The position numbers and the translations under genes were made by a program. Below are positions 16,763 to 27,567 of a DNA stretch of 64,000 nucleotides, one piece after another. The number at the start of each line of letters is the position of its first letter. Positions within the stretch are counted from its first letter, which is position 1. This stretch comes from Candidatus Schmidhempelia bombi str. Bimp (GTDB lineage: Bacteria; Pseudomonadota; Gammaproteobacteria; Enterobacterales; Orbaceae): contig NZ_AWGA01000011.1 of the NCBI RefSeq assembly GCF_000471645.3, forward strand, positions 46,985 through 110,984. The letters run 5' to 3'. The notes below the pieces were generated by a model, which had not been told where the DNA came from, did no database searches, and saw only the letters and a list, made by a program, of their open reading frames with translations.

Positions 16763-18232
16763 TTATAATAAAGGTGAAAAAAAGTAAAATAGCCGTTCGG
16801 CAATATGTTGCCAAAAAGGGCGTTGCAACCAGAAATCTTTATTGATTTCTACCGATTGCGTTAAATATTCATTTAATAGTTTTTTTATTTGTTGGCCAAA
16901 ATGGTTATTATCAATCACGGTAGTAATTTCAAAATTAAGCCATAAACTTCTCATATCAAGATTCACAGTACCAATCAAAGTCAGTTGCTCATCAATCAGT
17001 ACACTTTTAGTGTGTAATAGATTATGTTGAAATTCAAAAATCTTGACCCCAGCTTCTAAAAGTTCCGTAAAAAAAGCTCGGCTAGCCCATTTTACCATCA
17101 GTGAATCATTATGTTGCGGCACAATGATCACGACCTCCACGCCGCGTAAGGCGGCAGTGCATAGCGCTTGTAATATCATATCACTGGGTACAAAGTAGGG
17201 GGTAGTAATAATAATTTGTTGTTGAGCTGCGTATATGGCGGTCAATAATACTTGATGTATCATATCATCGGTATAGCCAGGACCCGATGCAATAACTTGC
17301 AAAATATGATCTTTTTCTTGAGGTAAGGTAGAAAAGTCGGGAATGTTAGGTAATGCTATGCGTTTTCCCGTTTCTAGTTGCCAGTCGCTGGCAAAAATAA
17401 TATCCATGAGGGTAGTGATTGGTCCATTCATTCGAATCATTACATCTATCCATATGCCAACATCTTTATCTTGCTTAAAATAGCGAGGATCAACGATATT
17501 CATACTGCCAGTATAAGAAATATGATTATCAATCATGATCATTTTTCTATGTTGTCTTAAATCTAAACGTCGAAAAATAAATCGTAAAAGATGGACTTTT
17601 AGTACTTCAATAATTTCAATATTAGCGGCCTTCATCGCTAAACAGTGAGGACTATGGAAAAAACGCCGGCTACCCGCAGAATCAAGCATGATGCGACATT
17701 GCACACCGCGATTCGCTGCGCGAATGAGTGCTAAAGCTAATTGATCAGCTTTACCCCCTTCATTCCAAATATAAAATACCATTTCGATATTAGATGTCGC
17801 GGCGTCTACATCCGCGATAAGGCGATCAAATACTTGCTCGGCAGAAGTTAATAATTCAATTTGATTGCCGCAAAAACCATCGAGCGTCGTTTGACTCTTG
17901 CATAAATTAAAAATGGGCTTAGCAACTTGGCTTACATGGTGGGTAAAAATTTTTGAATAATTTCGAAGCTGTTGTATAAACTGTTTGATATCTAAGCGTA
18001 AAGATTGAGCACGATGAGTTCGCATTTTTCCTAGATGAACTTCGCCGATCAGAAGATATAAAATGGTTCCAAGAATAGGGACAATATAGATGATAAGTAA
18101 CCACGACACGACATAAGTCGCTGGTCGACGTCGAGTAACAATACGTAAAGTCGTGCTAACGACCATCAACCAATAAAGAAAAAAGATTAACGAACTAAGT
18201 AATGTATACAATGAACCGAGCGATATATTCAT
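16763..18232 (-). CDS. clsA: Cardiolipin synthase A
   Basis: ClsA condenses two phosphatidylglycerols to cardiolipin in the inner membrane. From ATG 18232 it is 489 aa (E. coli 486). Two N-terminal membrane segments span about 5-35 and 42-65 ([20 protein letters not shown]). Two phospholipase D HKD motifs follow: QHRKMIMID near residue 228 and [10 protein letters not shown] near 405. The C-terminal [10 protein letters not shown] is the family ending. The ATG overlaps the yciA stop as TAATG, a sign of translational coupling; a TTG 12 bases earlier is less likely. Confidence 0.95.
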   Translation of the reverse strand: MNISLGSLYTLLSSLIFFLYWLMVVSTTLRIVTRRRPATYVVSWLLIIYIVPILGTILYLLIGEVHLGKMRTHRAQSLRLDIKQFIQQLRNYSKIFTHHVSQVAKPIFNLCKSQTTLDGFCGNQIELLTSAEQVFDRLIADVDAATSNIEMVFYIWNEGGKADQLALALIRAANRGVQCRIMLDSAGSRRFFHSPHCLAMKAANIEIIEVLKVHLLRFIFRRLDLRQHRKMIMIDNHISYTGSMNIVDPRYFKQDKDVGIWIDVMIRMNGPITTLMDIIFASDWQLETGKRIALPNIPDFSTLPQEKDHILQVIASGPGYTDDMIHQVLLTAIYAAQQQIIITTPYFVPSDMILQALCTAALRGVEVVIIVPQHNDSLMVKWASRAFFTELLEAGVKIFEFQHNLLHTKSVLIDEQLTLIGTVNLDMRSLWLNFEITTVIDNNHFGQQIKKLLNEYLTQSVEINKDFWLQRPFWQHIAERLFYFFSPLL

Positions 18233-18693
18233 TATAAGTAACAATCATCTGTTTTACATTGAGCAATTTCATCAGCATTAAGATTTTGATATTGTGCAGG
18301 TAATGGCTTTGGGGTGAAATGCTTATCAACGGCAACATATGTAAACACGGCTTGGGTTATGCAGTACTTTTCGCCGATATTAGAGTAATCGGTCACTTTT
18401 TTGACCCAGACTTCAATTTCAATAGTTAATGATGTTCTACCTGTTTTTAAACAACGCGCATAACAACAAACAACATCACCAACCATGGCTGGTTTTAAGA
18501 ATGTAATACTACTGACATTAACGGTGACAACGCGCCCTTTGGCGATCTCTTTGGCTAAGATAGCGCCACCTAAATCCATTTGCGACATAATCCAGCCACC
18601 AAAAATATGACCATAAGCATTCGTATCTGCTGGCATGGCTAAGGTTCTTAATACCAGTTCACCGCTTGGTTGCTGTTTTTCTATCTTTTTCAT
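18232..18693 (-). CDS. yciA: Acyl-CoA thioesterase YciA
   Basis: This hotdog-fold thioesterase hydrolyses a wide range of acyl-CoAs. The 153-aa protein carries the YciA signature MPADTNAYGHIFGGWIMSQM then DLGGAILA, with the catalytic-region Asn and Asp, followed by VNVSSITFLKPAMVGDVV and a short variable tail. It lies between yciB (9 bases upstream) and clsA (1-base overlap). This suggests a membrane-lipid-related operon, as the yciB-yciA pair is also adjacent in E. coli. Confidence 0.93.
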   Translation of the reverse strand: MKKIEKQQPSGELVLRTLAMPADTNAYGHIFGGWIMSQMDLGGAILAKEIAKGRVVTVNVSSITFLKPAMVGDVVCCYARCLKTGRTSLTIEIEVWVKKVTDYSNIGEKYCITQAVFTYVAVDKHFTPKPLPAQYQNLNADEIAQCKTDDCYL

Positions 18694-18702
18694 ATGAGAT
18701 CC

Positions 18703-19248
18703 TTATGACTCTAATTTTTCTACCTTATTGATATTTTTATACATATAAATACCTGATATAACACTAATCGCTAAGGTTAAACTAGGTAAAATAAATACTT
18801 TAAATGTTACCCAAAATTGTTCTGACATAAAATAAGTAATATAAAGATTAGCCATCGCACAGGCTAAAAAGAAGATAGCCCAAACAATATTGAGTCTATG
18901 CCATACTAAATTATCGAGTTCAACACTTTTAGCTAATATATTTTGTAAAAGTGGCTTTTTAAATACCAGTTGACTAGTGAATAATACGACAGAAAAAAGG
19001 AGATAAATAATGGTGACTTTCCACTTAATAAAAGCGGCGTTATGGAAATAGAGCGTCATGGCACCAAAAATGATAATCATCAAATAAGTAAATAAAGCCA
19101 TTTTTTCTATTTTTTTATATATCATCCAATTAATGATAAATGCAACAGTTGATGTCATCATTAATGCGCTGATACCTACATAAATATCATACATCTTAAA
19201 TAAAATAAAAAAGATAATTAAAGGAATAAATTCAAGGAGTTGTTTCAT
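18703..19248 (-). CDS. yciB: Inner membrane-spanning protein YciB (septation protein A family)
   Basis: YciB is a multispanning membrane protein connected with envelope integrity and septation. The 181-aa length equals the family's usual 179-180. Five hydrophobic segments are visible, starting with LLEFIPLIIFFILFKMYDIY, the diagnostic N-terminal motif. NIVWAIFFLACAMANLYITY is the conserved fourth segment. It leads the yciB-yciA-clsA-yciU operon. Its promoter probably lies in 19249-19330. Confidence 0.93.
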   Translation of the reverse strand: MKQLLEFIPLIIFFILFKMYDIYVGISALMMTSTVAFIINWMIYKKIEKMALFTYLMIIIFGAMTLYFHNAAFIKWKVTIIYLLFSVVLFTSQLVFKKPLLQNILAKSVELDNLVWHRLNIVWAIFFLACAMANLYITYFMSEQFWVTFKVFILPSLTLAISVISGIYMYKNINKVEKLES

Positions 19249-19330
19249 AAATATCCAATCCTAATTGAGCTAACTAAACCTAATCTTAGTGTTTCGTATC
19301 ATATTGCCTTATTAATACCAAAGACGGCCA

Positions 19331-19777
19331 CTATTTTTTCGTATGTAAGTTCAAATTATTTTTACAATCCCCGCCAGAACAATGGCCATAAAGATATAAA
19401 CTATGATTGGTTAGATTTATGCCGTGTTTTTCAGCAATTTCTCTTTGCCGCTGCTCAATGATTTCATCTCGGAATTCAAACACCTCTCCACAGTCTAAAC
19501 AAATTAAATGATCATGATGTTTTTGATGAGAAAGTTCAAAAACGGCTTTGCCACCTTCAAAGTTATGTCGAGTAACAATACCAGCATCATCGAATTGATT
19601 AAGTACACGATAAACTGTCGCTAATCCGATCTCCTCCCCCATCTCTAATAACTTTTTGTAGAGATCTTCAGCAGTGATGTGTTGATATTTAGGATCTTGC
19701 AATAACTCTAAGATTCTTAATCTAGGTAAAGTGATTTTTAATCCCGCTTTTTTTAGGGCTAAGTTATTGTCAGTCAT
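19331..19777 (-). CDS. fur: Ferric uptake regulator Fur
   Basis: Fur is the iron-responsive repressor; with Fe(II) it binds Fur boxes. The 148-aa protein has the winged-helix DNA-binding domain (AGLKITLPRLRILELLQD, GLATVYRVLNQFDDAGIV). The dimerisation and metal domain shows QKHHDHLICLDCGEVFEF, with the histidine cluster and CxxC zinc ligands, and ends with HCSGGDC. fldA lies upstream on the same strand, as in E. coli, separated by a 210-base gap. I did not find a convincing Fur box by eye in that gap. Confidence 0.96.
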   Translation of the reverse strand: MTDNNLALKKAGLKITLPRLRILELLQDPKYQHITAEDLYKKLLEMGEEIGLATVYRVLNQFDDAGIVTRHNFEGGKAVFELSHQKHHDHLICLDCGEVFEFRDEIIEQRQREIAEKHGINLTNHSLYLYGHCSGGDCKNNLNLHTKK

Positions 19778-19934
19778 AAATATTCTCTATTTTCAAATGG
19801 TAAATTTAGCCCATTATAAGATTATTATGATAAAAAATAAATCGATTATTATGATGGAAAAAATCAATATTAGAATAAGCTTGAATGCGATAAAAAGGGA
19901 AATTTGCTATAAATTAAGCTGAATTAAATTATAT

Positions 19935-20000
19935 GTTACGATAATACATAAAGTAAAATCGTAACATTATAAAAGATGGGCTAAAGATTAAAGCCCCATC
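19935..20000 (-). terminator. Hairpins at the 3' end of fldA
   Basis: One hairpin overlaps the fldA stop codon: GATGGGCT at 19975 pairs with AGCCCCATC at 19992, with one bulge. A second perfect 8-bp repeat, GTTACGAT/ATCGTAAC (19935-19942 with 19958-19965), lies further downstream. Together they probably end the fldA transcript ahead of fur. Confidence 0.5.
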
Positions 20001-20503
20001 TCACCAGAAACTTGTTCAACCCAAAGTTTAACTCGCTCATTAGTTAGTTCAGGTTGACGATCTTCATCAATGGCTAAACCCACAAAATGGTTATCATCTA
20101 CTAAGCTTTTTGACGCTTCAAATTGGTAACCTTCGGTAGACCAGTGCCCAACTATATTTGCATCTTTTGCTAATAATAGATCACGTAAAGTACCCATTGC
20201 ATCACAAAAGTATTCGCTATAATCTTCTTGATCTCCACAACCAAAAATAGCCACCATTTTATTAGAAAAATCAATATTTTCTAATGAAGGATAAAAATCT
20301 TCCCAATCGCACTGAGATTCGCCATAGTACCAAGTTGGAATACCAAAAAATAGATATTGATACTGTTGTATATCTTGTTCTGTACTTTTTGCAATATCGT
20401 GGACTTGAGCTACGTCATTACCTAAATGCTGATGAATGAGTTTTGCTACATTTTCCGTATTCCCAGTGTCGCTGCCAAAAAAAATGCCGATTTTAGCCAT
20501 CAT
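19988..20503 (-). CDS. fldA: Flavodoxin 1
   Basis: FldA is the long-chain FMN flavodoxin that donates electrons to IspG/IspH, biotin synthase and radical-SAM activases. The 171-aa protein has the phosphate-binding loop GSDTGNTENVAK, the FMN-stacking stretches IPTWYYGESQCDWEDF and FGCGDQEDYSEYF, and the C-terminal GLAIDEDRQPELTNERV. Two adjacent ATGs (20503, 20500) could start; GGAC lies suitably upstream of both. It is next to fur as in enterobacteria. Confidence 0.95.
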   Translation of the reverse strand: MMAKIGIFFGSDTGNTENVAKLIHQHLGNDVAQVHDIAKSTEQDIQQYQYLFFGIPTWYYGESQCDWEDFYPSLENIDFSNKMVAIFGCGDQEDYSEYFCDAMGTLRDLLLAKDANIVGHWSTEGYQFEASKSLVDDNHFVGLAIDEDRQPELTNERVKLWVEQVSGEMGL

Positions 20504-20690
20504 TATGCGTCCTATTTTAATTACTTATTAAAAATAAAGTTAAGTATAACATTGCTTTTTATTATGCTTCAATAATTCTCATTTATCTGCTACACAATTA
20601 GTAAATATTCAATTAAACTGAGATGGTCTTTCACACAAAAGATGTGTACTTTACCGACTTAAAAAACAATGAAAAATGGACCTTTAAATT

Positions 20691-21863
20691 ATGAATTTGC
20701 ACGAATATCAATCTAAACAATTATTTAAACAGTATGGATTACCTGTTCCTGCAGGGTATGTTTGCCATTCTATTGATGAAGTTAATGAAACAATTAAACG
20801 TATCGCGTCTTGCTCTAGCTCCTCGAATTGGGTAGCAAAGTGTCAGGTTCATGCCGGTGGTCGTGGCAAAGCAGGTGGCGTCATTTGTACTAATAATAAC
20901 CAACAGATCGTGGATTTTGCAGAGAAATGGTTAGGGCAATATCTAGTTACTTATCAAACAAACAGGTCTGGTCAACGTGTTAATCAAATTTTGATTGAAC
21001 AAGCTTATGAAATAAAAAAAGAGTTGTATATTGGTGCTGTCGTCGATAGAGCCTCACAACGCGTGGTGATTATGGCTTCAACCGAAGGGGGAATGGATAT
21101 TGAAACAGTTGCCAATAAAACACCTGAACGAATTTATAAGGTGGCGCTTGATCCATTAACCGGTCCAAGTGCATATCAAGGTCGTGAACTTGCATTTAAA
21201 TTAGGTTTATCAGGAAAACAGATCAATACTTTTACCCAGCTATTTCTTGGATTTGCAAAGTTATTTTTAGATAAAGATATCGCCTTAGCGGAAATCAATC
21301 CACTAGTGATCACTACCGATAATAAGTTAGTCTGTTTAGATGCGAAAATAGTACTCGATGATAATGCACTTTTTAGACACCCTGATTTAGTGGCTTTACG
21401 TGATCCAACACAGGAAGATAAACTTGAATCATTAGCCGCTGACCAAGGTCTTAGTTATGTATCACTTGATGGTAATATCGGTTGTATGGTAAATGGCGCT
21501 GGATTGGCTATGGCAACCATGGACATGATTAAATTATATGGTGCTGAACCCGCTAACTTTTTGGATGTTGGTGGTGGAACCACTAAACAGCGAGTAACGG
21601 AAGCATTTAAATTGATCATTTCCCATAATAAAGTTAAAGCGATATTAGTTAATATCTTTGGTGGTATTGTAAGATGTGATTTAATTGCTGAAGGTATTAT
21701 CGCTGCGGTTAAAGAAATCGGTCTAACTATTCCTGTTGTAGTTCGTTTGGAAGGAAATAACGCCGAGCTTGCGCGACAAATATTGTCTGACAGTCAATTG
21801 CAAATTATCACTGCGACAAGTTTAGATGATGCCGCACAAAAAATAGCTAAAGCGGCTAATTAG
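20691..21863 (+). CDS. sucC: Succinyl-CoA synthetase, beta subunit
   Basis: With SucD it interconverts succinyl-CoA and succinate with substrate-level phosphorylation. The 390-aa protein carries an ATP-grasp domain ([24 protein letters not shown]) and the C-terminal ligase domain ([36 protein letters not shown]). E. coli SucC is 388 aa. Here it directly follows the divergent fldA and no sdh or sucAB precedes it, unlike in E. coli. This suggests a reduced TCA cycle in which the enzyme supplies succinyl-CoA. Confidence 0.96.
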   Translation: MNLHEYQSKQLFKQYGLPVPAGYVCHSIDEVNETIKRIASCSSSSNWVAKCQVHAGGRGKAGGVICTNNNQQIVDFAEKWLGQYLVTYQTNRSGQRVNQILIEQAYEIKKELYIGAVVDRASQRVVIMASTEGGMDIETVANKTPERIYKVALDPLTGPSAYQGRELAFKLGLSGKQINTFTQLFLGFAKLFLDKDIALAEINPLVITTDNKLVCLDAKIVLDDNALFRHPDLVALRDPTQEDKLESLAADQGLSYVSLDGNIGCMVNGAGLAMATMDMIKLYGAEPANFLDVGGGTTKQRVTEAFKLIISHNKVKAILVNIFGGIVRCDLIAEGIIAAVKEIGLTIPVVVRLEGNNAELARQILSDSQLQIITATSLDDAAQKIAKAAN

Positions 21864-21887
21864 TATAATAAGTAAGGAAAGATAATC

Positions 21888-22760
21888 ATGGCCATTTTGA
21901 TAGATAAAAATACTAAAGTCATTTGTCAAGGTTTTACTGGCAGCCAAGGTACCTTCCATTCAGAACAAGCGCTTGCTTATGGAACTAAATTGGTAGGTGG
22001 TGTGACACCAGGTAAGGGCGGGACAACCCATCTAGGGCTACCTGTTTTTAATACCGTTAAAGAAGCCATTGACGCAACGGGTGCTACCGCAACGGTCATT
22101 TACGTTCCCGCTGCTTTTGGTAAAGATGCTATTTTAGAAGCGATTGATGCGGGAATTCAATTAATTATATGTATAACTGAAGGAATTCCAACGCTTGATA
22201 TGTTAATCGTTAAGGAAAAATTATCATTAACCGATACAATTATGATTGGACCTAATTGTCCCGGTATTATCGTACCTGAACAATGTAAAATAGGTATTAT
22301 GCCTGGTAATATTCATCTAGCGGGGAAAGTCGGTATCGTTTCTCGATCTGGGACGTTAACCTATGAAGCCGTGAAACAAACAACGGATGCTGGTTTAGGG
22401 CAATCAACATGCATTGGTATTGGCGGTGATGCGATTACAGGATCCGATTTTATCACTATGTTACAACTGTTTGAACATGATCCCGATACCGAAGCGATTG
22501 TCATGATTGGCGAAATTGGCGGAAATGCCGAAGAGCAAGCGGCAAATTATATCAAACAATTTGTGACGAAACCTGTTATTGGTTACATTGCCGGAGTTAC
22601 CGCTCCGACCGGCAAAAGAATGGGCCATGCAGGTGCTATTATTGCTGGTGGTAAAGGAACGGCAGATGAAAAACGTAAAGTGTTAGAGGCCGCGGGTGTT
22701 ATTGTTGTTTCCAGTTTAAGCAATATTGGTGATATGGTTAGAAAACAACTTGGCTATTAA
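21888..22760 (+). CDS. sucD: Succinyl-CoA synthetase, alpha subunit
   Basis: SucD binds CoA and carries the phosphohistidine. The 290-aa protein shows the CoA-binding loop [24 protein letters not shown], and the active-site histidine in [18 protein letters not shown]. It begins 24 bases after sucC with a GGAAAG ribosome binding site, so the two are cotranscribed. The next gene, cydA, follows after 192 bases with its own leader. Confidence 0.96.
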   Translation: MAILIDKNTKVICQGFTGSQGTFHSEQALAYGTKLVGGVTPGKGGTTHLGLPVFNTVKEAIDATGATATVIYVPAAFGKDAILEAIDAGIQLIICITEGIPTLDMLIVKEKLSLTDTIMIGPNCPGIIVPEQCKIGIMPGNIHLAGKVGIVSRSGTLTYEAVKQTTDAGLGQSTCIGIGGDAITGSDFITMLQLFEHDPDTEAIVMIGEIGGNAEEQAANYIKQFVTKPVIGYIAGVTAPTGKRMGHAGAIIAGGKGTADEKRKVLEAAGVIVVSSLSNIGDMVRKQLGY

Positions 22761-22813
22761 TCATTTGAATTTTTGACAAACTTTACAAAATTGTAATTCT
22801 GTACAATACTATT

Positions 22814-22836
22814 GTTAATTTTTTTAGTAATTAAAC
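22814..22836 (+). promoter_or_regulatory. Possible ArcA-type repeats ahead of cydA
   Basis: GTTAATT (22814) and GTAATTAAAC (22827) resemble degenerate ArcA direct repeats, in the leader of a cytochrome bd operon that ArcA activates in E. coli. In such AT-rich sequence chance matches are likely. Confidence 0.25.
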
Positions 22837-22952
22837 TATATTTTTTAAATAATAAAACGAATTAATTTACCTTGCAAAATAACTGATTCTAGCCTTTTGA
22901 AGGGAAATTAATAGCGTGAATTTGATTCCTAGAATAGGAATGGGGAGTTAAA

Positions 22953-24521
22953 ATGTTGGATGTCATTGAATTGTCGAGGTTACAATTTGCTCTAACAGCT
23001 ATGTATCATTTTATCTTTGTCCCATTAACGCTGGGTTTAGCGTTTTTGTTAGCAATTATGGAAACGGTATACGTTGTTAGTGGTAAACAAATTTATAAAG
23101 ATATGGTTAAATTCTGGAGCAAGTTATTTGCGGTTAATTTTGCTCTAGGTATTGCTACCGGTCTTACAATGGAGTTTCAGTTTGGTACAAATTGGTCATA
23201 TTATTCCCATTATGTGGGGGACATTTTTGGTGCGCCACTTGCTATCGAAGCATTAATGGCGTTCTTCCTTGAATCCACTTTCGTGGGGATGTTCTTTTTT
23301 GGATGGGATAGGCTCAGCAAAGGCAAACACTTAATGGTAACTTGGTTAGTTGCTTTCGGTTCTAACTTATCGGCTTTATGGATCTTAGTTGCCAATGGTT
23401 GGATGCAATTTCCGATCGGATCTGAGTTTAATTATATAACCATGCGTATGGAAATGACCAACTTTTTCGATCTGATTTTAAATTCAGTCGCCCAATATAA
23501 GTTTGTGCATACCGTAACCGCAGGTTATGTGACTGGTTCAATATTTGTACTTGGTATTAGTTCTTATTATTTATTAAAAGGACGAGATATCGAATTTGCT
23601 AAACGATCTTTTGCTGTTGCATCGGTCTTTGGCTTATGCTCTTGTATTACCTTAATTTTTATGGGAGATGAGGCCGGTCACGAAATGACAACCGTGCAAC
23701 CTGTAAAATTAGCGGCGATTGAAGCTGAATGGGAAACCCATCCTGCGCCAGCGCCATTTGTGGCAGTCAGTATTCCAGATCAAAAAGAGATGCGTAATAA
23801 ATATGCTGTGGAAATTCCTTATCTTATGGGAATTATTACCACGCGTTCATTAGATACACAGGTGATGGGTATCAAGGATATTATGAAATTAAATGAGCGC
23901 CGTATACGTAGTGGTATGATTGCTTATGAAAATCTGGAAAAAATCAAAAAAGGCGATACAGATCCAAACGTTGTCCAACTATTTGAAAAACATAAAAGTG
24001 ATCTAGGTTATGGTTTATTACTTGATCGTTTTGTTCGTCAAGATAATTTATCTATTGAACAAGCGCAAGAGTCCCATATCCAATCCGCAGTAAACGACTC
24101 TATTCCTGAAGTCTTTCCTCTATATTGGTCTTTCCGTATTATGGTCGGTTTAGGATTCTTAATGTTGATCGGTATAACGGCCGCAGTATGGGCGACATTC
24201 AAAGAGAAAATAATAAAATTACGTTGGTTACAAGGTCTATTATTAATCAGTATTCCATTCCCTTGGATTGCTTGCGAATGTGGATGGTTTGTCGCTGAAT
24301 ATGGTCGTCAACCATGGGCAATTCAGGATATTTTGCCAACTGGCGTTGCTAATTCTTCATTAACGACTGGCGATATATTGTTCTCCATGATTTTGATCTG
24401 TGGATTATATACACTATTTTTAATCGCTGAACTGTTCTTGATGTTTAAATTTGCCCGTCTGGGGCCGAGCAGCCTAAGAACGGGTCGTTATCATTTTGAA
24501 CAAAATCGAGCAACAAATTAA
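22953..24521 (+). CDS. cydA: Cytochrome bd-I ubiquinol oxidase subunit I
   Basis: CydA carries the three haems (b558, b595, d) and the quinol site of the high-affinity terminal oxidase used at low oxygen. At 522 aa it equals E. coli CydA. It begins [20 protein letters not shown], with haem ligand H19 in place. [16 protein letters not shown] contains the conserved His of the b558 site, and [12 protein letters not shown] is the signature near the end. The long Q-loop (residues about 250-380) is the E. coli type. The start follows GGGGAG. Confidence 0.97.
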   Translation: MLDVIELSRLQFALTAMYHFIFVPLTLGLAFLLAIMETVYVVSGKQIYKDMVKFWSKLFAVNFALGIATGLTMEFQFGTNWSYYSHYVGDIFGAPLAIEALMAFFLESTFVGMFFFGWDRLSKGKHLMVTWLVAFGSNLSALWILVANGWMQFPIGSEFNYITMRMEMTNFFDLILNSVAQYKFVHTVTAGYVTGSIFVLGISSYYLLKGRDIEFAKRSFAVASVFGLCSCITLIFMGDEAGHEMTTVQPVKLAAIEAEWETHPAPAPFVAVSIPDQKEMRNKYAVEIPYLMGIITTRSLDTQVMGIKDIMKLNERRIRSGMIAYENLEKIKKGDTDPNVVQLFEKHKSDLGYGLLLDRFVRQDNLSIEQAQESHIQSAVNDSIPEVFPLYWSFRIMVGLGFLMLIGITAAVWATFKEKIIKLRWLQGLLLISIPFPWIACECGWFVAEYGRQPWAIQDILPTGVANSSLTTGDILFSMILICGLYTLFLIAELFLMFKFARLGPSSLRTGRYHFEQNRATN

Positions 24522-24544
24522 TAAGGCAAAAAGGAGTATATACA

Positions 24545-25678
24545 ATGTTTGATTATGAAGTTTTACGCTTTATATGGTGGGTATTGATTAGTGTCTTATT
24601 AATTGGTTTTACAATTACTGATGGTTTTGATATGGGGGTAGGTATTCTATCTCCATTTATTGGTAAAACTGACAATGAACACCGCATAATGATTAATACT
24701 GTTGCACCGCATTGGGATGGAAACCAAGTATGGTTAATTACGGCAGGTGGGGCATTATTTGCAGCATGGCCTAGAGTCTATTCTGCTGCTTTTTCAGGAT
24801 TCTACATCGCCATGATTTTGGTACTTTGTGCTTTGTTTTTTAGACCATTAGCATTTGATTATCGTTCAAAATTAGAAGGAAAATGGCGTACAATGTGGGA
24901 TTGGGGACTATTTGTTGGTAGTTTTGTGCCTGCTTTAGTCTTTGGTGTCGCGTTTGGTAATTTACTGCAAGGTGTTCCTCTACATGTTGACCATTTATCA
25001 AGAGTTAGCTATCAAGGTAATTTCTTTGGGTTACTTAATCCATTTGCTCTGTTAACAGGTATTGTCAGCCTAACTCTAATTATTAGTCAAGGTGGGGCAT
25101 GGCTGCAAATGAAAACCAGAGATGAATTATATTTCCGAGCACGTAAAGCAACACAAATCTCCGCATTCATCATGATGATCGCCTTTATTATCGCAGGAGT
25201 ATGGGTGATTTTTGGTCTGGATGGTTATGCAATTAAAGGAACCATTGATCATTTTGGACCCTCTATTTCATTCAATAAAACGGTTGAAGTAGGTACGTCT
25301 TGGTTAACAAATTTCCATCAAATGCCAATTTTATGGGGCATTCCGTTACTAGGTACTGTTTTCCCACTATTTACCATCTTATTCTCAGCAAAAGATAAAA
25401 GTGGTTTAGTTTTTTTAAGTTCTTCACTAACTATCGTTTGTGTACTATTAACATTTGCAGTAACAACCTTTCCGTTTATTATGCCTTCAAGTATTATGCC
25501 TGATGCAAGCCTCACTATTTGGGATGCAACAGCAAGCTATAATACGTTAACGGTGATGACTTGGGTGGCGATGATTTTCGTTCCAATTGTACTCTCTTAC
25601 ACGATTTGGTGTTATGTGAAAATGTTTGGTCGCTTAGACAAAAGCTATATTGAAGATAACAAACATTCAGTATACTAA
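24545..25678 (+). CDS. cydB: Cytochrome bd-I ubiquinol oxidase subunit II
   Basis: CydB is the membrane partner of CydA. The 377-aa protein starts with the typical MFDYEVLRFIWWVLISVLL and GFTITDGFDMGVGIL, and has the APHWDGNQVWLITAGGALFA segment characteristic of the family. Multiple membrane helices run to the end. It follows cydA after 23 bases. Confidence 0.97.
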   Translation: MFDYEVLRFIWWVLISVLLIGFTITDGFDMGVGILSPFIGKTDNEHRIMINTVAPHWDGNQVWLITAGGALFAAWPRVYSAAFSGFYIAMILVLCALFFRPLAFDYRSKLEGKWRTMWDWGLFVGSFVPALVFGVAFGNLLQGVPLHVDHLSRVSYQGNFFGLLNPFALLTGIVSLTLIISQGGAWLQMKTRDELYFRARKATQISAFIMMIAFIIAGVWVIFGLDGYAIKGTIDHFGPSISFNKTVEVGTSWLTNFHQMPILWGIPLLGTVFPLFTILFSAKDKSGLVFLSSSLTIVCVLLTFAVTTFPFIMPSSIMPDASLTIWDATASYNTLTVMTWVAMIFVPIVLSYTIWCYVKMFGRLDKSYIEDNKHSVY

Positions 25679-25701
25679 TTAATTGAAGAGGAAGAGTTGT
25701 T

Positions 25702-25806
25702 ATGTGGTATTTACTTTGGTTTGTTGGTGTATTATTAGCTTGTAGTCTAGCGGTTTTAACTGGACTTTGGATTGATAAAAAAAGCGATGATAAGCCATCA
25801 CAATAA
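25702..25806 (+). CDS. cydX: Cytochrome bd-I accessory subunit CydX
   Basis: This 34-aa single-span protein stabilises the haems of the CydAB oxidase. It starts MWYLLWFVGVLLACSLAVL and continues TGLWIDKKSDD before a short tail, closely matching known CydX proteins (W-Y-F-x-W-x-x-G core). A GAGGAAGAG ribosome binding site lies 7-15 bases upstream, and it follows cydB by 23 bases. ybgE, which follows in E. coli, is absent. Confidence 0.93.
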   Translation: MWYLLWFVGVLLACSLAVLTGLWIDKKSDDKPSQ

Positions 25807-25828
25807 TATTTTAAACTAACATAATATA

Positions 25829-25860
25829 AATACGCACTTAGTTTAGTGCGTATTTTTTTA
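25829..25860 (+). terminator. Terminator of the cydABX operon
   Basis: A perfect 10-bp stem AATACGCACT/AGTGCGTATT (25829-25838 with 25845-25854) with a 6-base loop is followed by a T run. It lies 23 bases after cydX. Confidence 0.9.
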
Positions 25861-26066
25861 ATTAAATAAAGATTAATTTAATAGGTCATTTAACCTTTTT
25901 ACTAGCGTAGATAACGTAAATAGCGTATTTTGGAATGGTCATTAGCTTGTTTTATATCCATTTATTTGGTTTGGAACAATTTATCATCGAATTCTTGATA
26001 TTTTTCTTAACGAATCTAACTTTGTTAAGTTAAAATAAAATTATTGAAAAATAGTTGGATAATAGT

Positions 26067-26462
26067 GTGAAAGAGTTTAATTGGCAGGTAAGAGTATACT
26101 ATGAAGATACCGATGCTGGAGGCGTCGTATATCACGCTCGTTATTTAGCTTTTTATGAACGGGCAAGAACAGAAATGTTAAGGCAAATAGGAATATCACA
26201 AGATCAATTATTAAAGCAAAATATTGCTTTTGTGGTTAAACATATGGATATTAATTATATTTCTGCTGCAAGATTGGACGACTTGCTTACCGTTAAGTGT
26301 GAAATCGTATCAGTAAAAAAAGCTTCTATAATGTTTAAGCAGACTTTAATTAATCAAGATAATAAAATGGTTGGGCAGGCAAATGTATTAATTGCTTGCG
26401 TCAATATGTTGAAAATGAAGCCGATAGCGCTTCCAGAAATGATAACTATGGAGTTTATGTAA
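26067..26462 (+). CDS. ybgC: Acyl-CoA thioester hydrolase YbgC
   Basis: YbgC is a hotdog-fold thioesterase that opens the tol-pal operon. The protein shows the 4-hydroxybenzoyl-CoA thioesterase signature YYEDTDAGGVVYHARYLAFY with the catalytic Asp and the ARTEML stretch. GTG 26067 gives 131 aa (E. coli 134) and has GGAT 7 bases upstream; a TTG at 26055 would add 4 residues. The next gene starts immediately after the stop. Confidence 0.92.
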   Translation: MKEFNWQVRVYYEDTDAGGVVYHARYLAFYERARTEMLRQIGISQDQLLKQNIAFVVKHMDINYISAARLDDLLTVKCEIVSVKKASIMFKQTLINQDNKMVGQANVLIACVNMLKMKPIALPEMITMEFM

Positions 26463-27140
26463 GTGGAAATAAATATTATTGATCTGTTTTTAAAAGCTGG
26501 GGTATTAGTTCAAGCTGTTATGGTGATATTATTGATTTTTTCCATCATTTCTTGGGCAATTATTATTCAAAAAACATGTTTGCTAAAACAAACGGAAAAG
26601 CAAATTACTGCGTTTGATGAAAAATTCTGGGGGGCTGAAGAGCTAGGCCAATTATATGAAGAGTGTGCTCAAAATAAAGATACGATTTCAGGTACTGAAC
26701 AAATCTTCTATTCTGGATTTAACGAATTTACACGGCTATATAAAATTAACACAGATATGCCTGATGCTGCACTTGAAGGTGCTACTAGAGCAATGCGTTT
26801 AGCTTCTAATCGCGAGTTAGATGCGATTGAAACGCATATCCCTTTTTTAGGTACAGTAGGATCGATAAGCCCTTATATCGGATTATTTGGAACCGTATGG
26901 GGAATTATGCATGCTTTTATTGCATTAGGATCGGCAAAACAAGCAACTTTACAAATGGTTGCTCCAGGTATTGCTGAAGCGCTAATTACTACCGCCATCG
27001 GTCTGTTTGCTGCTATTCCTGCGGTGATGGCTTATAGCCGTTTAAATGTTAAGTTAGGTCGAATTGATCAGAATTATCAAAACTTCATTGATGAATTTAC
27101 CGCAATTCTTCAACGTCAAGCTATGACTGTAAGGAAATGA
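26463..27140 (+). CDS. tolQ: Tol-Pal system protein TolQ
   Basis: TolQ is the MotA/ExbB-type inner-membrane component that, with TolR, converts proton flow into movement of TolA. The 225-aa protein has three membrane helices: about 12-35, 125-150 ([20 protein letters not shown]) and 165-190 ([20 protein letters not shown]). It starts with GTG directly after the ybgC stop, so translation is coupled; GGAG lies upstream. Confidence 0.95.
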   Translation: MEINIIDLFLKAGVLVQAVMVILLIFSIISWAIIIQKTCLLKQTEKQITAFDEKFWGAEELGQLYEECAQNKDTISGTEQIFYSGFNEFTRLYKINTDMPDAALEGATRAMRLASNRELDAIETHIPFLGTVGSISPYIGLFGTVWGIMHAFIALGSAKQATLQMVAPGIAEALITTAIGLFAAIPAVMAYSRLNVKLGRIDQNYQNFIDEFTAILQRQAMTVRK

Positions 27141-27144
27141 TTTT

Positions 27145-27567
27145 ATGAGCCGTCGCAATCAACGTTACTCAACTAAAGCAGAGATTAATATTGTTCCCTT
27201 ATTGGATGTATTATTGGTGTTAGTATTGATCTTTATGGCAACGGCACCGATTATTAGCCAAAGTGTTGAAGTTGATCTGCCTGAAACTGCCCAATCTAAA
27301 TCTGTATCCGTTTCTGAGCATAAACCGATCATTGTTGAAGTCTCCAATATTGGGGTATATACGTTGGTGATAGAACAACATCGTCAAACTGATTTACCAC
27401 AAGAATTAATGGTTGAAGAAATAAAAGAACAATTAATGAAAAATGAAAATGCGATATTTCTCGTTGGTGGGGCAAAAACGGTGCCTTATGAAGAAATTAT
27501 TAAAGCATTAAATCTATTACAAAGTGCGGGTGTAAAATCTGTAGGATTAATGACACAACCAATATAG
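27145..27567 (+). CDS. tolR: Tol-Pal system protein TolR
   Basis: TolR is the MotB/ExbD-like partner of TolQ. The 140-aa protein has the N-terminal INIVPLLDVLLVLVLIFMAT membrane helix with the conserved proton-carrying Asp (LLDVLL), then a small periplasmic domain ending SAGVKSVGLMTQPI. It starts 4 bases after the tolQ stop. Confidence 0.95.
   Translation: MSRRNQRYSTKAEINIVPLLDVLLVLVLIFMATAPIISQSVEVDLPETAQSKSVSVSEHKPIIVEVSNIGVYTLVIEQHRQTDLPQELMVEEIKEQLMKNENAIFLVGGAKTVPYEEIIKALNLLQSAGVKSVGLMTQPI

Noticed and set aside
19778..19987. Fur box ahead of fur
   Set aside because: AT-rich stretches resemble parts of the 19-base box but none matches well enough to call.
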